A stretch of DNA of 64,000 bases from Nissolia schottii (Eukaryota; Streptophyta; Magnoliopsida; Fabales; Fabaceae), in assembly GCA_003254905.1 (NCBI GenBank), contig QANU01076928.1:794682-858681 (forward strand), given 5' to 3'. The translations under genes were made by a program, and so were the position numbers. How positions within the stretch are numbered: the stretch's first letter is position 1; each line of letters starts with the position of its first letter. A model generated the notes under the pieces. The model saw nothing but the letters and a program-made list of their open reading frames with translations. It made no database searches and was not told where the DNA came from. Below are positions 18,911-28,966 of this stretch, one piece after another.

Positions 18911-20936
18911 TTTTTGGAATGTGCTTGTAGAGAGAGGAAATTAGGGAGCGGCAGTGAGGGAGTAAGCACTAAGCAATGAGAGGAGATGGTTGGAAATGGT
19001 TGGGGAAAGGGGGTATAAATATGTAGACAAAAATAAAATAAAAATTTCAATAAAATGCTAGCTAGCGCGTAAAGTACTATTTTCGATCCACTTTATTTAT
19101 TTATTTTAATTGGTTGGCCCATTTTATTTTATTTGTCATTCTCCTGTCTATAAAAATATTTTTTATTCATTTCTCAATTTTACTCTTCATACAATCTTAA
19201 ACATTCCAATATTAACTAAGAAATATAGTACGAATTTAATATGATAAACTATAATTGGATGTTTAAAGTTAAATAAAAATATATTGCTCACCATATTTTA
19301 CAATTAAGCTATGATTTTGCATTTCTTAAACGTTGTGTGAAAGACTAAAGTAACACATAAAGTAAACTAGAAGGATCCACTTTAAATTATACAGTGGGAT
19401 CAAAGTTTTTTGAGGGAGCCTAAAGAGAGTGATGTTCCAAGGACATTTAAAGACATAGGTGGGGTGGTTTCATGGTAAGAGCAAGCTTCATATACGTGAA
19501 TAAGACATAGACATGCACACATGGGCTTGTTGTGGAAAATCAAATTTGCCATTAATGTGGTAGGCCTACCATTAGTAAACTAAACTATACGTGATGGGAA
19601 AAACGTGTCTGTTGACAAAAAATACTATTGTGGTTATGAATCACATTTAATGCATAATTTAAAATTTTTATGAATTATTGATTTTTTTTTTGTTTTTAGA
19701 TGTTTTTTAAATAATAGAAATTAAAATCAATGTTTAATATTCCTCTCATTTTTAACCAAATGTCAAAGATCCGATCATTGCCTTAAATATAAAGTAGTTT
19801 TAAAATTTGTGACTAGCTTCTGCACCCTTAAATTGACCTACACTACACGAAGGGATTAGTAACTGTTTCCTAGCAATCAATGTCATAGGAAACCCAAAAA
19901 AGAATCTTGAACTGTGTGTTAAATGTAGATAAGAACTATGCAAGGTTTTTTTTTTTTTATTTTGAATGAAACATTATTTGTCTCTGAATTTGACGGCTTC
20001 CATCAATTTTGTCCATACACTTGCAAGGGAGGCTTAATCCCAAGGACAAACTTAATGAAAGTTTGACAATTTTAAAAATAATTTTGATGATTTTAAAAGT
20101 TTAAAGAAAAAATTAATGAAAATTGTTAATTCTAGATACAAAAAATGATGTTTTACTTTTTTCTCCTTATTGGATGAGAAAGTTGAAGATGAGAAAAAAA
20201 AAATAGGGTTATGGACCATTGGGACAAGTTAAGGACAGCATGGTGGAGCCATGAAGACTCAATAGGGAGGAACAGGAAAGAAACTGATGAGGTTAACATG
20301 AAGTAACAGATTTAGAGAGGTTAGGGAACCAACATTGGACACTTCTAATCACAGTTGCATTTTGAGGTGGTATTGTGGGGCCTACACCTTCTTTTTGCTA
20401 CCTCTGTAGTCTTTGGTTAACGATTATATCTTATAATGGGAGTTTTGATTTTGTGGATGAGTTAGGTTGGAACACATTTATTATTAAGCTATGGTTGTCT
20501 TGATGTTGCCTCCGCGGACATTTAATCCTGCAATATTTCATAGTATTTTAGATATATACTAGTTCTTCCTTTGAGTAAGTGTGATACCTTTTTTTTTTTC
20601 TTTGGTAGCATGAGTGTGTTACTTAAGTTTAATATTCTTGTTGAATGAGTATATAGTCACAAGTAGTTTGTAAATGTTATCGCGTAGGTTGCTTGAACTC
20701 TTAATATGGTGGTGAAAGATATGATTATTCCATAATATTTTAATATCAATTTACGATTATTATTAGAACTTAACAGTCACTAAGAGACACATGTTAAGAT
20801 TGTTTATTACTCTGTAATGATTACGAAGAATAGGATAAAATACTATGAGTAGTGATCAAAATTGTATACAAATGTAAGAGAATAACAATTTTATATTTTT
20901 CATACAAAATATAAAGTTTCTTTAAAAAAAAAAGAG
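18911..20936. other. Intergenic, no gene seen
   Basis: AT-rich DNA lying upstream of the small basic protein gene (transcribed leftward). Near 20034-20150 it carries a diverged copy of a repeat also present, in the same orientation, at about 58928-59045. Nothing else stands out. Confidence 0.5.
20924..20933 (-). terminator. Pol III T-run terminator of tRNA-Val
   Basis: Ten consecutive A on the plus strand give ten T on the transcribed strand, three bases past the tRNA 3' end: a strong RNA polymerase III stop. Confidence 0.85.
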
Positions 20937-21009
20937 TGTTGCTGCCCAGGATCGAACTGGGGGCCTTCAGTGTGTAAGACTGACGTGATAACCACTACAC
21001 CACAGCAAC
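20937..21009 (-). tRNA. tRNA-Val(UAC): tRNA-Val (anticodon UAC)
   Basis: A complete 73-nt cloverleaf on the minus strand. The acceptor stem GTTGCTG pairs with CAGCAAC, followed by discriminator A. The anticodon stem TCAGT/ACTGA encloses loop CTTACAC, giving anticodon TAC (valine, GUA codons). The T-arm CCCAG-TTCGATC-CTGGG contains the B box, and the D-arm GTGTAGTGGTTATCAC matches plant valine tRNAs. There is no intron and CCA is not encoded, as expected for a nuclear gene. A run of ten T on the minus strand (20924-20933) directly downstream is the Pol III terminator. Confidence 0.96.
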
Positions 21010-21235
21010 CAGTTGGTAAGTGCACTCTGAGTCAAAACTCATTTCACTGTCAAACATCTTACCGACCATGGAATTTTTTATTGGGTCAGGACCTCATCAT
21101 TCCTCAAAACATTAATGGGCCAACCACTGTCACGAAATCCCATTAATAGGCCCAATGTACAAGCCCACTAAAACCCCTAACTTTCTTCTTCATCGCTTCT
21201 GTTCCCCAAGAACAAAGAAACAAAAAACCCTAGCC

Positions 21236-23210
21236 ATGGCGTCGAAGCTCCTTCATAGAGTGGTGACGCAAATCGCTTATGCGAGAAGCAGATCGTACTA
21301 CACGAGCAGAACCAAGAAGCCGAGCCTGTACTCGAAGATCAGCCCGCTCGGAAACCCTAGCTCCAGCGTGGTGACCGAGCTCGACGATTGGGTCTACAAG
21401 GGAAACAAGGTCCGAGTCGCTGAGCTCCAGCGCATCGTTCGCGACCTTCGCAAGCGCAGGAGGTTCGCCCAAGCTCTCCAGGTTTGCCATAAGCGTCCTT
21501 TTAAAATCTCTGTTGTTCTAATTTCCAAATTTCACGAAATGAAGCTTCTGCTGCTAGAAATTTTGATGCGTGGGATGGTTTTGGTTGATTGTGTCATTGA
21601 TTAGCACAATCTTGTTTGACGTTTTGTAAATTGATACGACGAGACTTGAATCGTGGTTAGTAATAATGGCACTTTTTGAAATCCTAAATTTGTTTTAATT
21701 TGCTGAAAAATATTAGCTCAGTTGAAATAAACGCCAACGAGGCGGAAAGGATTTCAGTGAATCGGTAATTATTAAGCTCGAAAATAATGAACTATTGTCA
21801 ATGGAGAAGTTGTGATTGTTATATTGTTCAAGCATGATTTGCAGCTGATATAAGCTTTGGTTTGCTTTTACTTATTGTGACGTGAAGACACTGTGTTTGT
21901 GCTCTTTGGAAGTTGAAATAACTCGTTGTATTTGTATTTAACCCCTTAGTTTTGCTGCTCAATGGCTGCAGGTATCTGAGTGGATGAATAGGAATGGCGT
22001 GTGCATTTTTTCTCCAGTTGAGCATGCGGTGCATTTGGATCTCATGGGCAAGGTTCATGGATTTCAGTCTGCAGAAAGCTATTTTTATAGCTTGAAGGAC
22101 GAAGACAGAACTGACAGGACATATGGTGCTCTCCTGAATTGCTATGTTCGTCAGCGGCAAATTGATAAGGCCCTCTCCCATTTGCAGAAAATGAAGGAGC
22201 TGGGGTTTGATTCGTCACCTCTAACCTACAATGATATTATGTGTCTGTACACAAACATTGGAGAGCATGAGAAAGTTCCAGATGTGCTAACTGAGATGAA
22301 GGAAAATGCAGTTTCGCCCGACAACTTCAGCTACAGAATCTGTATAAACTCTTATGGTGCGAGGTCTGATATTGATGGAATGGAAAGAGTATTGAGAGAG
22401 ATGGAGAGTCAACCACACATTGTGATGGAATGGAACACTTATTCTGTTGTGGCTAATTTCTATGTAAAAGCAGGACTTACAGGTAAAGCAGTTGATGCTT
22501 TAAAGAAAGCAGAGGAGAGGCTAGACAAGAAAGATGGTCTTGGTTACAATCATCTCATCTCTCTTTATGCACAACTAGGTAAAAAGGATGAGGTATTAAG
22601 AATATGGGATTTGGAGAAAAGTGTTTGCAAGAGGTGCATAAACAGGGATTTTATAACCATGCTAGAATCTCTGGTGAAGCTTGGCGAGATGGATGACGCT
22701 GAGAAGATACTAAGGGAATGGGAATCCTCAGGCAACTATTACGATCCGGGGATCCCAAACATTATAATCATTGGGTACTCAGAGAAAGGTTTGTACGAGA
22801 AAGCAGAAGCCATGCTGAAAGATTTACAGGAAAAAGGAAAGGCCACCATGCCGAACAGCTGGACCATTGTGGCAGGTGGATACCAGCACAAGGGTGAGAC
22901 GGAGAAAGCATTGAGGTGCTTGAAAATAGCACTCTCTTTGTATGTGGGAAATAAAGGATGGAAGCCTAATCCCAAGGTAATCTCGGGCATTTTGAATTGG
23001 GTCGGTGATAATGGAAGTGTTGAAGATGCAGAAGTTTTGGTGTGTTCTTTAAGAAATGTTGTCCCGGTGAATAGACAAATGTATCAGGCCCTAATCAAGG
23101 CTTATACTAGATGCGGTAAAGAAATGGATGAGCTGTTGGACAGAATGGGAAAAGATAACATCGATGAGAATGAAAAGATTAGGGAAATTGTCAGCATGAA
23201 GAAGGCCTAA
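21236..23210 (+). CDS. Mitochondrial-type P-class pentatricopeptide repeat protein (At2g20710/At4g21705-like)
   Basis: Two coding exons, 21236-21481 and 21972-23210, joined in phase (CTCCAG|GTATCT) to give 494 aa, typical of this P-class subgroup. The first ~40 residues are rich in Arg, Ser and Tyr with no acidic residue, as in a mitochondrial presequence. Helical PPR repeats follow, such as RTYGALLNCYVRQRQIDKAL and LTYNDIMCLYTNIGEHEKV, and run to near the C-terminus, where the last segment reads MYQALIKAYTRCGKEMDELL. Such proteins bind organelle RNA; the target cannot be told from sequence. An upstream in-frame ATG at 21155 would add 27 residues; 21236 has the better context (GCCATGG) and starts a standard presequence. 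AAACCCTA-type elements lie in the leader. Confidence 0.93.
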
Positions 23211-23357
23211 TTTCACATTATATATTTGTGAAATTATGTTTTCATTATACAACAAAGTCATTGACATTCCCACATCAAAGATTGACAACACCAAAAAAAA
23301 AAAAAAAACCAAAGAATGTAAAGAATATTTCATGAGATCAACAACTTCCAAATCTCG

Positions 23358-24173
23358 TCAGTTCGCAGCACTGAACACCTTGGAGATCTTCTCGGTAGGC
23401 ACCAAAGGCAAATAAGCAGAGACTCTGTAGCCTTTCGTGGCGGAGAGAACCACCGCCTCGTTGTACTTCTCGGTGCAGTACGCCGCCCTGGGGAGCACGA
23501 CGCCGGCCAGCCGAGGGAACAGCGGCAGCTGGTTCAGCCTGCGCCACGCCGACGCCGCACACTGCTCCGCCTTGGGCTCGTACCTGTCGTACACGGTCCT
23601 AGCGAGGCCGGAGGCGGATTCCACCACGCCGGCGCGGCGGACCTCCGAGACGACGGATCGGGCCTGGGAGGAGACCTTCTTGACGTTGGTCGGGACGTGG
23701 CGGTCGATCTCGGCGATGGACTCGTCGACCTTGCGGTCAACGTAGCGGAGGAACTCGGAGGGGACGAGGTGGAACTTGTTGTAGACGGGAGCCACCACCA
23801 TCTTCACGGCCTCCTCCAAGGACTCCACGCCCGGCTTCAGGGGACCGGCGCCGTCCTTGCCGATGGAGTAAAGGATCGCGCAGCGCATCAGGGCTTGAAC
23901 CGTCGCGAATTGCACGAATTCAAGGTACTTCAGCTCTTCCTCCTGTTGTTGTAGAAAAACTTCTTCGTCTTCTGCTTCTTGTTGTTCTTGTTCTTCTTCT
24001 TGTTGCTGTTGAACTTGTTCTTCTTCTTCTTCTTCTGGAATTGGTTGAACGTGTTGAAATTCTTGTTGTTGTTGTCGTGGAGGTTGTGGAGAACGTGGAG
24101 AGCGTAACCCTGAATTGAAAGATGAAAAGATGGAATGTACCAATTGAAGAGGAGGGGGAACTTCGGCGGCCAT
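23358..24173 (-). CDS. REF/SRPP family stress-related protein, tandem copy 1
   Basis: A 271-aa protein. The C-terminal ~190 residues form a rubber elongation factor/small rubber particle protein (REF/SRPP) domain starting [19 protein letters not shown] and ending [14 protein letters not shown]. In non-rubber plants these proteins coat lipid droplets and are linked to stress tolerance and growth. Residues 12-77 are an unusual Gln/Glu/Pro-rich tract encoded by CAA/GAA repeats. Its coding begins with GTAC right after codon 11 and ends in CAG right before EEELKY, so it may be an in-frame, stop-free intron of 198 nt; splicing it out would give about 205 aa, nearer the usual size. A minus-strand TATA box (TATATAAAA, 24275-24283) lies about 100 nt upstream of the ATG. 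The REF block is much more GC-rich than its flanks. Confidence 0.9.
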   Translation of the reverse strand: MAAEVPPPLQLVHSIFSSFNSGLRSPRSPQPPRQQQQEFQHVQPIPEEEEEEQVQQQQEEEQEQQEAEDEEVFLQQQEEELKYLEFVQFATVQALMRCAILYSIGKDGAGPLKPGVESLEEAVKMVVAPVYNKFHLVPSEFLRYVDRKVDESIAEIDRHVPTNVKKVSSQARSVVSEVRRAGVVESASGLARTVYDRYEPKAEQCAASAWRRLNQLPLFPRLAGVVLPRAAYCTEKYNEAVVLSATKGYRVSAYLPLVPTEKISKVFSAAN

Positions 24174-24274
24174 GATTGTGAAATTGGCGGTGATGAGGGT
24201 TTGGTTATGAAATTTTTGGCGGTTAAATTAGGTTTTTGGTGGGAAGTGAGAATTGGGAATTGGGGGAATTGGGG

Positions 24275-24283
24275 TTTTATATA
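24275..24283 (-). promoter_or_regulatory. TATA box of REF/SRPP copy 1
   Basis: TATATAAAA on the minus strand, 102 bases upstream of the start codon, matching the position of the TATA element of copy 2. Confidence 0.65.
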
Positions 24284-26220
24284 TGGGAAACGAGAACGAT
24301 AGATTAATCGGCACGAATTTAGGGTCAGGTTGGGAATGAATGATTGAGCTGAGAAAGCGAAAACTAAACGCGTATAGCGCTTTGTTTTGTGTATTGGTTT
24401 TCCTTAGTTTAGTAAACGAAAGTGTGTGTTGTTTCCCGTTGTTGGTTTAACTACTTTCTTCATCGTTAAGCTTCTACTATTCTAGAATATCATTTCTTTT
24501 ATTTCCATTTAACTTTAAATTATATTTCTAAGCAACGTGTAAAAGAGAATGGTGTCTATTTTGGCATGAACCGTTACCGTATTACTTTTTAGAAGCTCGG
24601 TGTCTCTAATAATGTCATAGCGTTGCATCATTCCTTAATTGTTCGATAACGTGACTTACCGTAATTTGCTCATTTGGTAGCACTTTGTAACAAGGGAATG
24701 CATTTGGTGAATATATGGAGACTATTATTATTCATGGACCGTAAACTGTCCCTTGCACCATTTAGTATCTTGTAGAAATAATGACAGTAATTGTTCATGG
24801 CCCGTCATTACTTTCGGCTATTTTGCACGACAAGATACAATGTAACAGTTATTTTACCTCTTTTAATAAAGCTGGATAGTCAAACTAAAAAAAGATCAAT
24901 GGCTTAGAGTATGTTTGGGACATTTTGCACGAAAGATATAATGTAACAGTTATTTAACCTCTTTTAATAAAGTTAGATATTCAAACAAAACAAGAAGATC
25001 AATGGCTTAGATTATTTTTGTGCCGAGATCGACTAATTGTGTACAGCTTCATCGCACTATTAAGCATTTTTCAAATAATAAATTGCGGTCAATCAGTATG
25101 TTGGGTTATTATACCTCTAGTTAGCATCAAATTTTATTAAATCCAAACAACTACAATCACGTATCTAGAGGTAGATGTTTTCATTAGCTTGAAAAAAATC
25201 ATATTATACACTATTTTTTATATTAGGTGGGGGAGTAGAGAACAATTTTGGATCAACCTAAGATTTTATGAGCATATTATGTGTATAGCATACATTCATT
25301 CCCATGGCAAATTGTGTAAATGGTTCATTATACATTTCTTCATTATTAAGATAGTACGTCACAAAATAAACCAATGCATAATTCTCTATAAGATCCTTTT
25401 CTCTTAAAATCTGTTGTTGGATTGAAAGTATTACTTTACATTGTACTGCATCAAAATGTGTAGAGAACATAATTTTCAAATGAAATTGGTCATGTCGATC
25501 CACATAATTAGTGAGTAATTTTTCAATGAATGGATGGACCAAAAATCATTTGAGTTCGAATATTTTACGAATCCATCATCAAGTTAAACGTAGTCCACAC
25601 ATATGTTGCCTGATCACACGCTCTTACAGTTAAATTTTGTGAAATTCAGTGCTTGATCACACGCGATGCATGCTTTGCTTTCTTGGTTTTATAGCTTTCT
25701 AGCTAGAGAAACTAAGAAAGACGTAACAAATATATATTAGTCAACAATTTTATTTGCCATTGTATTTAGACGATATGTACAAATGTGATTGCATCAGAGA
25801 CATACTTACGTTACAAGATAGTTGAAAACTTGTATGATATGTAAGACTGGTTAATTTTGTATTAACAGTAATTTTGGCGTTCATGTGTTGCTGAAGTATC
25901 AAGGGACAAACTCCAGCATTGTTTCGGATGTTGATTCACATTTATGACCATACTATAATTTTATGGAATTTAAGATCTGATTAAAAAAAAGAAATACACA
26001 ATCGAACCAACAATCACTATGAGACAAAGGTTTCCATTAATATATCAAGTCATTTGACATCCCACACCAAAGACCTAACACGATTTTTATCTGCATGTTT
26101 ACGGAGTTTAAAAGGAAAAAACCAAATTAACCAAACGTAACAACAACGGCCCACAAAATTAAAGAAAAAGAAAACAACAAATTTAGAACGATTTATGAGT
26201 CGGCGCACTCCCAAATCTCA
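24284..26220. other. Spacer between REF/SRPP copies
   Basis: AT-rich spacer of about 2 kb without a supportable gene. It contains a diverged direct repeat of about 90 bp (24820-24909 and 24922-25011; both start ATTTTGCACGA and end GGCTTAGA). Confidence 0.6.
24820..25011. repeat. Direct tandem repeat, two ~90-bp copies
   Basis: Copies at 24820-24909 and 24922-25011 share most of their length, including ATGTAACAGTTATTT and CCTCTTTTAATAAAG. The period is about 102 bp. Confidence 0.8.
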
Positions 26221-26997
26221 TCAGTTCTGAGCAGTGAACACTTTGGCGATCTTCTCGGTGGGCACCAACGGCAGATAAGCGGAGACTCTGTAGCCTTTCT
26301 CGGCGGAGAGAACCACCGCCTCGTTGTACTTCTCGGTGCAGTACGCCGCCTTGGGAAGCACGGCGCCGGCCACCTTAGGGAACAGCGGCAGCTGGTTCAG
26401 CCTGCGCCATGCCGACGCTGCGCACAGCTCCGCCTTCGGCTCGTACTTCTCGTACACCGTCTTGGCCAATCCGGAGGCGGATTCCACCACTCCGGCGCGG
26501 CGGACCTCCGAGACGACGGATCTGGCCTGGGAGGACACCAGCTTGACGTTGCTCGGCACGCGGCGGTCGATCTCGGCGACGGAGACATCAACCTTGCGGT
26601 CGACGTAGCGGAGGAACTCGGCGGGAACGAGGTGGAACTTGTCGTAGACCGGAGCCACCACCGTCTTGACGGCCTCCTCGACGGTCTCGACGCCGGTCTT
26701 GAGCGGGCCGGAGCGCTCCTTGGCGAAGGCGTAGAGGATCGCGCAGCGCATCAGGGCTTGAACCGTCGCGAATTGGACGAACTCAAGGTACTTCAATTCT
26801 TGACCCTGCTGTTGTTGATCAACGGAAACAACAACTTGGTCATCCTCGTGCTGTAAATTTTCGAGTAAACGGATATCAATTAAGTTATCGAATTGAAGAG
26901 GATTGATTTGATTAAGTAATACTAAAATAGGAACCCTAAATTGATAGATGAAATCATGGGAGCGTACCGATTGCTGAGGGGGAACCTCTGGTGCCAT
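26221..26997 (-). CDS. REF/SRPP family stress-related protein, tandem copy 2
   Basis: Paralogue of the 23.4-kb gene, same strand, ends about 2.05 kb away. The frame from 26997 gives 258 aa; the REF/SRPP block from LKYLEFVQF to the end is nearly identical to copy 1, with conservative differences such as [11 protein letters not shown] against [11 protein letters not shown]. The start at 26997 (MAPEVPPQQ) parallels copy 1 (MAAEVPPPL) and lies 117 nt from a TATA box; an in-frame ATG at 27054 would fall too close to it. After QQS the DNA reads GTACGC, followed by 117 AT-rich bases ending TTTACAG before HEDDQ: a likely intron that happens to be in frame and stop-free. Spliced, the protein would be about 219 aa. 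Lipid-droplet surface/stress role inferred from the family. Confidence 0.9.
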   Translation of the reverse strand: MAPEVPPQQSVRSHDFIYQFRVPILVLLNQINPLQFDNLIDIRLLENLQHEDDQVVVSVDQQQQGQELKYLEFVQFATVQALMRCAILYAFAKERSGPLKTGVETVEEAVKTVVAPVYDKFHLVPAEFLRYVDRKVDVSVAEIDRRVPSNVKLVSSQARSVVSEVRRAGVVESASGLAKTVYEKYEPKAELCAASAWRRLNQLPLFPKVAGAVLPKAAYCTEKYNEAVVLSAEKGYRVSAYLPLVPTEKIAKVFTAQN

Positions 26998-27113
26998 GAT
27001 CGCAGAATTCGCGGTGACGAAGGTTTGGGGGGGTGGGGGAATTTGTGGGGTCAATTAGGTTTTTTTGGTGGGACGTGAGAATTGAAGGTTGAGAATGGAG
27101 GGAATTTATATTG

Positions 27114-27120
27114 AAGCGAG
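27114..27120 (-). promoter_or_regulatory. TATA box of REF/SRPP copy 2
   Basis: TATAAAT on the minus strand, 117 bases upstream of the chosen start at 26997. Its position corresponds to that of copy 1 and supports that start. Confidence 0.6.
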
Positions 27121-28966
27121 AATACACGAATTTAGGGGGAGAGTGACGGAAAGAAGGGTAACGCTGAGAAATCGAAAGACCAAAGGCGTATCGTTTCTAT
27201 ATATGGTTCTGTTCTTTTCTTTTCTTAGTTTCTCGTTGACATTTTTGGTTAATAATATAATCAATTTCTTCCACGATAAGTTTCTTTCCAATGCTCTTGT
27301 TATCTTTCTAGACGCTTCTATGCCCCCTGGATAAGCTGATGCTAATTCCTTCGAGATTTGACCCCTCTTTTTAATAGTCGATTCTAAATTTCTTATATCA
27401 AAGTTTATGTTTTGGTTAGATGCAAAGAAAATCAGAAGAAGAAAAGTGATATAATTATACAATAATAAATATATTCTTAATAAAATATAAACATATTTTT
27501 AAATAAAGTGATATATATTATTATATATCATATAAGGAAATACAAGCATATTATTTTGTTTTATATATTTTTATCATGTTAATAAATAGTTTTTTTTAAT
27601 AAATACAATACCTTTATGATAAGAACATTAGATAAAATTGTAAATTTGGTGCATTTCTCTTCTGCCTTCAATTTACTTCGCAAGTTAGCGCAGAAAAATT
27701 TAATGCGGCCCCACATATATACTTTTCTTTCCTTTCTCCTTATCTCTTTCTACTACTTTTCTCTCTCCTCTAAAATTTTTTTTTTCACTCTTTCTCTCTC
27801 CATCCAAACAGACTATTAATAAACAACATATTGTCAAAATAGCGTAGATCTTGGCATGGTGTATTTTAATAATAAGTTTAATTAATTGTTATCGGCAATT
27901 AATATAAAAGAGTTTTATGTTGTTTGTTAATTATACAATGTGGCATCAATAAAAATGATTAAATTTTATAAATAATAATACTAAAATTATTTTACTGTAT
28001 AACATTTAAACTCATTTTGTCATTAAGTGTCGATATATCTTACAAATAACCTACCAGAAGAAGAAAAAGTGCTTCCTAGCCCGAACTTGTGTGCCAACGT
28101 AGCACGACCCTTTTGATGTGGCAACATTTATGATCATCGGATACTAATTCATGTTTTTCTTTAACTTAAATCGACGATTTTCATATTGCCGACTGTTTCT
28201 AGTTACTTAAATACAGGCATATTATGGGGCTTAGTAGCATCACTCAATCTACAAATTTTCATAATGACATGAATTACAATTTACACAACTCAAATATTAT
28301 TTAATAATTGTAAATGATATTTTGAATAGGGGAGAATTTGTAGACATTCCACATAAGAGGATTTAATTATCATTCTCTTTTGGGGAATTTTTGTAAGTTT
28401 ATCGTCCAACTCGGTTTGGAAAGGTCAATAGAATTGGGCTGAATATTTGATTTGGTCCATTGTCATGAAGTTCTACCAAAAACGAAATATATTCCTACCA
28501 ATGTAATTTGGATGTAGCTTAGCCCAGTTATCCCCGTTTATAAAATTAATCTTTAGACAACCCAATGTAATGTTTACATGCAACTTCAAACCGAACAAAA
28601 TGGCAGAAATCCGAAAAGTTAAGAAATAACATTACAAAGCAACAGAAGTCCTAACTCCAAAACTTCATATTTCAGCGTTTCAAGTGACCAAACTTACATT
28701 TTACTTCCATGTAATTGACATTGTATAAAGACGAAAGCAGTGTGTTAGCAAGTAGCAAGAGAAAACGACATTTATATTTCAAAAAATTGTTGCTACAATT
28801 TGACGAGTACAACATGCGGGTCAAACGACCAAATGTTCAAAATAACTTGCACAAATGATTTGTTAACAAACCAAGCCATGGTATCTTTTATACTTTATTT
28901 TGGTCGAACAAGCCTTGGTATCAAAAGCCAAGGTATCAAAAGCCAAATGTTGATTCAATAGGCGCG
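27121..28966. other. Intergenic, no gene seen
   Basis: AT-rich sequence between the REF/SRPP copy 2 promoter and the 3' end of the SDE5-like gene. The 118-aa frame at 27106-27462 on the minus strand overlaps the promoter and looks random. Confidence 0.5.

Noticed and set aside
23437..23954. Plus-strand frames opposite REF/SRPP copy 1 (also 26324-26856 opposite copy 2)
   Set aside because: GC-rich third positions in the real gene keep the antisense frames open. The REF/SRPP reading is clearly the coding one.
26998..27054. Upstream in-frame ATG of REF/SRPP copy 2
   Set aside because: Lies only about 60 nt from the TATA box, and the extra residues have no counterpart in copy 1; 26997 aligns with the copy 1 start.
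27106..27462. 118-aa minus-strand frame upstream of REF/SRPP copy 2
   Set aside because: Overlaps the promoter and TATA box, no recognisable domain, random composition.
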